A model generated the notes under the pieces. It was not told where the DNA came from. It saw only the letters and a list, made by a program, of their open reading frames with translations, and ran no database searches. Both the position numbers and the translations under genes were made by a program. Shown piece by piece: positions 15,483 to 22,645 of a DNA stretch of 22,645 bases. The stretch spans positions 1 through 22,645 of the forward strand of contig JBFKQZ010000016.1 of assembly GCA_041627475.1 (NCBI GenBank). The letters are read 5' to 3'. The DNA is from JBFGFG01 sp041627475 (GTDB lineage: Bacteria > Actinomycetota > Nitriliruptoria > Nitriliruptorales > Nitriliruptoraceae). Numbering within the stretch: the stretch's first letter is position 1; each line of letters starts with the position of its first letter.

Positions 15483-15513
15483 GAGGACTTCGTGCACAGC
15501 GCACAGAGTCCTC
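15483..15513 (+). repeat. inverted repeat, upstream copy of a related dyad
   Basis: Arms GAGGACT (15483-15489) and AGTCCTC (15507-15513) match perfectly. Inside them GTGC (15492-15495) pairs with GCAC (15501-15504) around a 5-base centre. The left arm through GTGC is nearly identical to the dyad at 15551-15579 (GAGGACTTCGTGC against GAGGACTTTGTGC). It lies right after the wecA-like gene and could be a terminator stem, but no T-run follows; the shared sequence with the second copy favours a protein-binding role. Confidence 0.55.
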
Positions 15514-15553
15514 GAGTCGGACCACCTCGGTGGCACGGCGCATGATGTGCGAG

Positions 15554-15579
15554 GACTTTGTGCGCCAGTGCACAAAGTC
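15554..15579 (+). promoter_or_regulatory. 10-base palindrome containing a Rex-like operator before the atp operon
   Basis: GACTTTGTGC (15554-15563) and GCACAAAGTC (15570-15579) are exact inverted copies around a 6-base centre. Within it, 15558-15575 reads TTGTG-N8-CACAA, the 18-base length and outer half-sites of the Rex operator (TTGTGAA-N4-TTCACAA); the inner AA/TT positions are only partly kept. It ends 14 bases before the -35 box of the predicted atp promoter. Rex senses NADH/NAD+ and controls respiratory genes in actinobacteria, which suits this place. The binding protein is inferred. Confidence 0.55.
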
Positions 15580-15589
15580 ACCGGAAGGG

Positions 15590-15618
15590 TTGGCGAGCGC
15601 CGGACACGTTGCTAGCGT
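15590..15618 (+). promoter_or_regulatory. promoter of the atp operon, apparently leaderless
   Basis: TTGGCG (15590-15595) and TAGCGT (15613-15618) are separated by exactly 17 bases and fit an actinobacterial housekeeping promoter. Transcription would begin 7-8 bases downstream, at about 15625-15626, which is the A of the atpZ start codon. There is no ribosome-binding site before that ATG, consistent with a leaderless mRNA, a common class in actinobacteria. This is the best supported promoter in the window. Confidence 0.6.
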
Positions 15619-15625
15619 CCGCGTC

Positions 15626-15862
15626 ATGGACGACGACCGACGACCTTCGAGGCTGGCACAGCTGAGCAAGCTGGACGATGGGTGGGCCCTGACGGCCGAG
15701 TTCATCTCCGCTGTTCTGACCTGGACCTTCCTCGGCTGGCTCGCCGACCGTTGGCTCGGCACCGACCCCTGGTTGGTCGCCCTGGGCGCCGTCCTCGGCT
15801 TCGCCGCCGGCATGTACCTCGCGTGGCTGCGCCACGTCAGACCCGCCGACGACCGAGCCTGA
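15626..15862 (+). CDS. atpZ: AtpZ/AtpI-family small membrane protein
   Basis: A 78-residue protein with a charged N-terminus and two transmembrane segments: about residues 27-43 (FISAVLTWTFLGWLADR) and 50-70 (PWLVALGAVLGFAAGMYLAWL). The GWLADRWLGTDPW turn between them is typical of the AtpZ/AtpI putative F0F1-ATPase subunit family. Such proteins are thought to help c-ring assembly or cation supply; here the role is inferred from family and place. The ATG at 15626 is favoured by the promoter placed immediately before it. It is the first gene of the atp operon and is followed by 81 bases without features before atpI. Confidence 0.82.
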   Translation: MDDDRRPSRLAQLSKLDDGWALTAEFISAVLTWTFLGWLADRWLGTDPWLVALGAVLGFAAGMYLAWLRHVRPADDRA

Positions 15863-15943
15863 CTCGACCCCGACCGACCACCCACGGGCAGCACGACCGC
15901 AACGCCCGCGAGGTGGCTCCTGCCACGAGAGCACCTGCACCAG

Positions 15944-16423
15944 ATGACCACGCTCCCGCGCGACCTCACCGCCGTCCCCGCTGACGGCCCCGAGGTCGTG
16001 TTGTTGCGTTCGGCGCTGCAGGTCGCGCTCCCGCTGGCACTGGTCCTCGTCGCCGGCAGCTTCCTGCTGCGGGGCGTCGACGGTGGGATCACCGCGCTCG
16101 TCAGCGCGGCCGTGCTGCTCGCCCTGCACCTGGTGTCGGCGAAGGCCGCGGCCAGCGCCGGGAGGATCAGCCCGCAGGCACTCCAGGCCGTGACCCTGTT
16201 CGGGTTCCTCGGTCGTCTCGCGCTGTACGGGGTCCTCATCGCAGTGTTCAACGACGTCGAGGGCGTCGACGCGCCGGTGCTCGCCACCGTCGTCGTCGCC
16301 CTCACCGTCGCCATGCTCGCCGTCGAGGCGAAGGTGGCGGCGCGCTACTCCAAGTTCTGGTGGGACACCACCGAGACAGCGGCGTCCGCCGAGGCGGGCG
16401 TCCACGGAAAGGACCAAGCGTGA
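15944..16423 (+). CDS. atpI: ATP synthase subunit I-like membrane protein
   Basis: Hydrophobic protein of 159 residues with four predicted transmembrane segments (about residues 22-41, 49-66, 82-103 and 112-130). It ends in the basic-aromatic segment KVAARYSKFWW that is typical of AtpI-like proteins encoded before atpB. In other bacteria AtpI helps assemble the c-ring; actinobacterial versions are poorly conserved and were identified mostly by position, as Rv1303 in M. tuberculosis. No strong ribosome-binding site is seen before the ATG at 15944. The stop overlaps the atpB start by four bases (GTGA). Confidence 0.83.
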   Translation: MTTLPRDLTAVPADGPEVVLLRSALQVALPLALVLVAGSFLLRGVDGGITALVSAAVLLALHLVSAKAAASAGRISPQALQAVTLFGFLGRLALYGVLIAVFNDVEGVDAPVLATVVVALTVAMLAVEAKVAARYSKFWWDTTETAASAEAGVHGKDQA

Positions 16424-17232
16424 CCACGATCCTCGCTGCCGAGGGTGTCGACGGCATCTCCTCGGACCTGAACGCGCTGTTCGAGTTCGCGCCGTTCGCG
16501 TTCGACGGGACCGCCTTCGCGCTCAACCGTGTCGGGCTGCTCTACCTGCTGTCGGCCGTGATCATCGGCCTGCTGCTGTTCGGGACGCTGAGCAACGCCA
16601 AGGTCGTGCCGACGCGCATGCAGACGGTGATGGAGAGCATCATCCTCTTCGTGCGCAACAACATCGCGATCGACGTGATCGGTCCGAAGGGCGCCCGCTA
16701 CGCGCCGCTGCTGGTCGCGATGTTCCTCTTCGTCTTCATCAACAACCTCTACGGCATCACCCCGCTGGTGAACCTGCCAACCTCCGCCCGCATGGCACTG
16801 CCGGCGATGCTGGCCATCTTCAGCTGGTCGATCTTCATCTTCGCGGGCGTCAGCGAGCACGGTCCGAAGTACTTCCTCGAGGCGCTGATGCCGTCGGGCG
16901 TCCCCAAGGCGCTCTACGTCATCATCATCCCGATCGAGTTCGTCTCGACCTTCATCGTCCGCCCGCTCACGCTGGCCGTCCGTCTCTTCGCCAACACGAT
17001 GGCGGGCCACATCATCCTCGCGATCATCTTCGTCGCGGCGAACCAGTTCATGTTCGACTTCGTGAACATGGAGATCGCCTCCGGCGTCGGTGGCTTCGTG
17101 CTCGGTGGCTTCCTGGCCTTCGCCGCGGGCCCGGTGATGATCCTCTTCGAGCTCGTCGTCGCCACCATCCAGGCCTACATCTTCACGATCCTCACGGCCG
17201 TCTACATCAACTCCTCGCTGTCGCACCACTGA
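16420..17232 (+). CDS. atpB: ATP synthase F0 subunit a
   Basis: Forms the proton half-channels next to the c-ring. The 270-residue protein has five to six transmembrane helices. Its essential arginine is Arg188 in RPLTLAVRLFANTMAGH, where the family has the invariant RLFANMxAGH. The C-terminal helix ELVVATIQAYIFTILTAVYI carries the conserved Gln and Tyr. The GTG at 16420 overlaps the atpI stop and has AAGGA at 16409-16413. The 162-base gap to atpE contains two GC-rich hairpins (17242-17259 and 17316-17333). Confidence 0.97.
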   Translation: MTTILAAEGVDGISSDLNALFEFAPFAFDGTAFALNRVGLLYLLSAVIIGLLLFGTLSNAKVVPTRMQTVMESIILFVRNNIAIDVIGPKGARYAPLLVAMFLFVFINNLYGITPLVNLPTSARMALPAMLAIFSWSIFIFAGVSEHGPKYFLEALMPSGVPKALYVIIIPIEFVSTFIVRPLTLAVRLFANTMAGHIILAIIFVAANQFMFDFVNMEIASGVGGFVLGGFLAFAAGPVMILFELVVATIQAYIFTILTAVYINSSLSHH

Positions 17233-17241
17233 TGGCGAGCG

Positions 17242-17259
17242 ACCCGGCCCCGGCCGGGT
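17242..17259 (+). repeat. hairpin 1 in the atpB-atpE gap
   Basis: ACCCGGCC (17242-17249) and GGCCGGGT (17252-17259) are exact inverted copies around CC. There is no T-run, so it is unlikely to be a full intrinsic terminator. It lies ten bases after the atpB stop and may stabilise or punctuate the mRNA. Confidence 0.55.
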
Positions 17260-17315
17260 GACCGACCTGCCGACGCATCCGCGTCAGCACCAAGCGCCGC
17301 TCACCGCGGACTCCC

Positions 17316-17333
17316 GCCGCCCCCCCGGGCGGC
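17316..17333 (+). repeat. hairpin 2 in the atpB-atpE gap
   Basis: GCCGCCC (17316-17322) and GGGCGGC (17327-17333) pair perfectly around a CCCC loop. An A/C-rich unstructured stretch and the strong AAGGAG of atpE (17381-17386) follow. A stem upstream of an open, strong ribosome-binding site fits a gene that must be translated more often than its neighbours. Confidence 0.5.
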
Positions 17334-17394
17334 AACCACCCACAACCGCCACCGCTCGAGGTGGCACCCAGAACCGCACCAAGGAGCACCCCCG

Positions 17395-17643
17395 ATGGAG
17401 CACATCCTCGCCGCCGCCGCTGAGGCCGCGACCACCGAGTCGTCCAACCTGGGCAACGGCCTCGTCTACGGCCTCGCCGCCATCGGCCCGGGCCTGGGCA
17501 TCGGCTTCCTCGTCGGCAAGACCGTCGAGGCGATGGCCCGCCAGCCCGAGATGCAGGGCCAGCTGCAGACCACCATGTTCATCGGTGTGGCCTTCGTCGA
17601 GGCGCTCGCGCTGTTCGGCTTCGTCCTCGCGTTCATCATCTGA
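17395..17643 (+). CDS. atpE: ATP synthase F0 subunit c
   Basis: Rotor-ring subunit, 82 residues, two transmembrane helices joined by the polar loop ARQPEMQGQL. The ion-binding carboxylate is Glu69 in FVEALALFGFVLAF. The first helix has the glycine-rich GPGLGIGFLVGK packing motif. The Gln in helix 1 and the Ser after the Glu that mark sodium-binding rings are absent, so the ring is predicted to carry protons. The ATG has AAGGAG at 17381-17386, the strongest ribosome-binding site in the operon. Hairpins lie on both sides of the gene, which fits the need for many c copies per complex. Confidence 0.97.
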   Translation: MEHILAAAAEAATTESSNLGNGLVYGLAAIGPGLGIGFLVGKTVEAMARQPEMQGQLQTTMFIGVAFVEALALFGFVLAFII

Positions 17644-17650
17644 CACTGCT

Positions 17651-17671
17651 GGCCCGGCCGGGCGCCGGGCC
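17651..17671 (+). repeat. hairpin in the atpE-atpF gap
   Basis: GGCCCGGC (17651-17658) and GCCGGGCC (17664-17671) pair perfectly around the 5-base loop CGGGC, seven bases after the atpE stop. No T-run follows. It may protect atpE mRNA from 3' decay or slow transcription before atpF; either would raise c-subunit output. Function is inferred. Confidence 0.55.
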
Positions 17672-17705
17672 CGCCGTGTGACGCGGACGACACGAAGGAG
17701 ACCCC

Positions 17706-18254
17706 ATGAACTACCTGATCCTCGCAGCCGAGGAGGGCGCCGACGCCGGCGCCTCCACGCTGCAGCTGATCCTGCCAGCGACCGCGGAGCTCGCGTACGG
17801 CGCAATCGCCTTCGTGATCGTCCTCGTCCTGGTCTCGCGGTTCGCGATGCCGAAGCTCAACGAGCTGCTCGACGAGCGCGCCGCATCGATCCAGGGCCAG
17901 ATGGAGGAGGCCGACAAGGCCCGCCAGGAGGCCGCTGCCGAGAAGGCCGCGTTCCAGGCCCAGCTCGCCGACGCGAAGTCGGAGGGCAACCGCGTGATCG
18001 AGGAGGCCAAGCAGACCGCCGAGCAGCTGCGTCGCGACATCGTCGCGAAGGCAGAAGCCGAGGCCGAGGCCATCAAGGCCCGTGCCCAGGCAGAGGCCGA
18101 CCAGGAGCGCGAGCGCCTGGTGTCGGAGCTGCGTGGTGAGGTCGGCCGCCTGTCGGTCGAGCTCGCCGGTCGCATCGTCGGCAAGGAGCTCGACGCGTCG
18201 GCCCACGACGACCTCGTCGACGAGTACATCACCCGGCTGTCGCGCACCAACTGA
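17706..18254 (+). CDS. atpF: ATP synthase F0 subunit b
   Basis: Peripheral-stalk subunit of 182 residues. One N-terminal transmembrane helix (about residues 29-48, ELAYGAIAFVIVLVLVSRFA) is followed by a long charged helix rich in Ala, Glu, Lys and Gln (about 52-160), which forms the parallel coiled coil of the stator. The short N-terminal segment before the helix faces the periplasmic side. The ATG has AAGGAG at 17695-17700. In mycobacteria the b and delta functions are partly fused in the next gene; here atpF and atpH are two ordinary genes. Confidence 0.95.
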   Translation: MNYLILAAEEGADAGASTLQLILPATAELAYGAIAFVIVLVLVSRFAMPKLNELLDERAASIQGQMEEADKARQEAAAEKAAFQAQLADAKSEGNRVIEEAKQTAEQLRRDIVAKAEAEAEAIKARAQAEADQERERLVSELRGEVGRLSVELAGRIVGKELDASAHDDLVDEYITRLSRTN

Positions 18255-18288
18255 GCGCACGGCACACGACTGACCGAGGGGACATCCC

Positions 18289-18819
18289 ATGAGCGAGCGG
18301 ACCTCCGCCTACGCCGCAGCGATCCTCCAGATCGGGCGCGCCGAGGGCTCGCTGGACGCCGTCATCGACGAGCTCCAGCAGATCGCCCAGGCCGTCGCCG
18401 GCAACGACCAGCTGCAGAACACGCTGAGCGACCCGAAGCTGCCGCTCGGGCGCCGGCTCGGCCTGGTCGAGTCGGACGTGCTCGGCGCCGCCAGCAACGG
18501 CACGCGCGGTGCGCTCGCCATGCTGCTGGCTGCCGGTCACGGCGCCGACCTCGGGGACGTCACCACGGACCTGGCCCGGCTCGCCGCCGAGGACAGCGAC
18601 CGTGAGCTCGCCGAGGTCACCGTCGCCGTGCCGCTGTCGGACGAGAAGCGCGCCGCGCTGCGGTCCGCGCTCGAGCAGGCCACCGGCAAGTCGCTGGAGC
18701 TGCAGGTCACCGTCGACCCGGACGTCGTGGGTGGTGTCCGGGCCGTGGTGGGCGACACCGTCTTCGACGGGTCGCTCGCACGCCGGCTGGCCGACGTCAA
18801 GACCCGCATCGGCGCCTGA
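18289..18819 (+). CDS. atpH: ATP synthase F1 subunit delta
   Basis: Connects the b stalk to the top of the alpha3beta3 head. The 176-residue product has the N-terminal helical bundle (SAYAAAILQIGRAEGSLDAVIDELQQIAQ). It also has the family's C-terminal block TGKSLELQVTVDPDVVGGVRAVVGDTVFDGSLARRLADVKTRI, a good match to the conserved delta/OSCP end. It is the normal ~180 residues, not the long b-delta fusion of mycobacteria. The ATG at 18289 has GAGGGGA at 18276-18282. Confidence 0.95.
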   Translation: MSERTSAYAAAILQIGRAEGSLDAVIDELQQIAQAVAGNDQLQNTLSDPKLPLGRRLGLVESDVLGAASNGTRGALAMLLAAGHGADLGDVTTDLARLAAEDSDRELAEVTVAVPLSDEKRAALRSALEQATGKSLELQVTVDPDVVGGVRAVVGDTVFDGSLARRLADVKTRIGA

Positions 18820-18891
18820 CGCCACGCCCCGGCGCCCAGCGCCACGAAGCAACGACTGCACCGCACTTCACAAGACCCGAGAGGAACAACG

Positions 18892-20502
<1,611 letters not shown>

Positions 20503-20507
20503 GGTGC

Positions 20508-20532
20508 CGGGTCGCGCACGCCGCGTGACCCG
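20508..20532 (+). repeat. hairpin in the atpA-atpG gap
   Basis: CGGGTCGCGC (20508-20517) pairs with GCGTGACCCG (20523-20532) around ACGCC: ten pairs with one G-T wobble. It begins six bases after the atpA stop. A C-rich, G-poor stretch and the atpG ribosome-binding site GAGG (20561-20564) follow. No T-run, so it is not a classical terminator. Confidence 0.5.
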
Positions 20533-20571
20533 CCCCGTTCCCCCCACCCACGACCACAGCGAGGCTGACCG

Positions 20572-21462
20572 ATGGCAGGTAGCGGACAGATCCGCCAGCT
20601 GCGCCGACGCATCAAGTCGGTGAAGTCGACGCAGAAGATCACCCGTGCCATGGAGATGATCGCCGCGTCGCGCATCGTCAAGGCGCAGCGTCGCATGGCT
20701 GCAGCGCGGCCGTACGCCGAGCAGATCACCGAGGTCATCAAGGGGCTCGCCGTCTCCAACGAGGTCGACGACCACCCCCTGCTCGCGCCGCACGAGTCCA
20801 TCGACCGCGTCGCCGTGATCGTCATCACGTCGGACCGCGGCCTGGCAGGTGCGTACAACTCGAACGTCCTGAAGCGCGCCGAGCGCGTCATCGACGCCGA
20901 GGAGCGCGAGGGCCGCGAGATCGCGCTGTACTGCGTCGGCAAGAAGGCCACCGACTACTTCGCCTTCCGCGGCCGCACCCCGGTGCACTCCTGGGAGGGC
21001 GTCTCGGACACCCCGGAGATGGAGCACGCCCGCGAGATCGGCGAGGCGTTCACCAAGCCCTACGAGGCCGGGGAGCTCGACAAGGTCTGGCTGGTCTACA
21101 CCGACTTCCAGTCGGCGCTGACCCAGGTCCCCAACGCCATGCAGCTGCTGCCGGTCGACCCGGCGGAGTTCGCGGGGGGCAGCGACGCGATAACACCACA
21201 GTTCGTCTTCGAGCCGGACCCGCAGTCGATCCTCGACCTGCTGATCCCGAGCTACGTCGACGCCAAGGTCTTCGCCGGCATGCTCGAGTCCGCCGCGTCC
21301 GAGCACGCGTCGCGCCAGCGGGCCATGAAGTCCGCGACCGACAACGCCAGCGACGTGATCGACAACCTCTCGCGCATCATGAACGCAGCGCGTCAGGAGC
21401 AGATCACCACCGAGATCTCCGAGATCGTCGGCGGTGCCGAGGCCCTGGCCTCCGGCAAGTGA
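20572..21462 (+). CDS. atpG: ATP synthase F1 subunit gamma
   Basis: Central rotor shaft, 296 residues. The N-terminal helix has the conserved IRQLRRRIKSVKSTQKITRAMEMIAASR, the middle Rossmann-like domain contains ITSDRGLAGAYNSNVLK, and the C-terminal helix ends in ASRQRAMKSATDNASDVIDNLSRIMNAARQEQITTEISEIVGGAEAL, the segment that turns inside the alpha3beta3 cavity. The ATG at 20572 has GAGG at 20561-20564. I do not see the extra loop that mycobacterial gamma subunits carry. The gap to atpD is short and very rich in C and A. Confidence 0.97.
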   Translation: MAGSGQIRQLRRRIKSVKSTQKITRAMEMIAASRIVKAQRRMAAARPYAEQITEVIKGLAVSNEVDDHPLLAPHESIDRVAVIVITSDRGLAGAYNSNVLKRAERVIDAEEREGREIALYCVGKKATDYFAFRGRTPVHSWEGVSDTPEMEHAREIGEAFTKPYEAGELDKVWLVYTDFQSALTQVPNAMQLLPVDPAEFAGGSDAITPQFVFEPDPQSILDLLIPSYVDAKVFAGMLESAASEHASRQRAMKSATDNASDVIDNLSRIMNAARQEQITTEISEIVGGAEALASGK

Positions 21463-21520
21463 TGTCAGCGCACAGCGCACCAACCACCAACCTCCACCAC
21501 CACACCACGAAGGACACGCG

Positions 21521-22645
<1,125 letters not shown>

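Noticed and set aside
15483..15579. CRISPR-like or transposon-end repeats
   Set aside because: Only two copies, each internally palindromic, next to a promoter and without cas or transposase genes; an operator pair fits better.
17395..17643. Sodium-driven c-ring
   Set aside because: The helix 1 Gln and the Ser after the essential Glu that mark sodium binding are absent.

Overview
The window is very GC-rich, with third codon positions almost always G or C, many GTG starts and frequent 4-base stop/start overlaps. The gene order hom-thrC-thrB-rho ... rpmE ... prfA-prmC-sua5 ... rfe/wecA-atpI-atpB-E-F-H-A-G-D is the classic actinobacterial order, as in the Mycobacterium tuberculosis thrA-to-atpD region. 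I infer an actinomycetote, possibly a deep-branching one because extra genes are inserted into the block; the exact lineage cannot be settled from the sequence alone. The contig looks metagenomic, because its last ~620 bases do not match the rest.

Layout. 1-729: 3' part of a GNAT acetyltransferase. 758-4160: threonine operon hom-thrC-thrB, tightly overlapped. 4161-4356: structured leader. 4357-5889: rho at its usual place, but with the ATPase P-loop and catalytic glutamate gone. 5891-8589: minus-strand island of four genes (secreted unknown, GNAT, TerC, SRPBCC) that separates rho from rpmE. 8590-8902: divergent promoter region. 8903-12137: rpmE, a DUF1385 membrane protein, prfA and prmC. 12260-12967: threonylcarbamoyl-AMP synthase. 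13075-15475: glyA and a WecA/Rfe-type glycosylphosphotransferase. 15476-15625: regulatory region with two related dyads, one with the half-sites and spacing of a Rex operator, followed by a promoter that appears to give a leaderless mRNA. 15626-22645: ATP synthase operon atpZ-atpI-atpB-E-F-H-A-G-D, with atpD cut by the window end.

The genes combine threonine synthesis, transcription termination, translation (L31, RF1 and its methylase, t6A synthesis), one-carbon supply, envelope glycan initiation and energy conversion. The most notable points are: (1) a Rho that keeps its RNA-binding fold, Walker B Asp and arginine-finger segment but lacks Walker A, the catalytic Glu and the R-loop Lys; (2) a switch inside atpD from actinobacterial-type to proteobacterial-type sequence and codon use near the Walker A codons, most simply a chimeric assembly; (3) a Rex-like operator at the atp promoter; (4) a Walker A Thr-to-Pro change in AtpA; and (5) GC-rich hairpins between atp genes, most of them around atpE.
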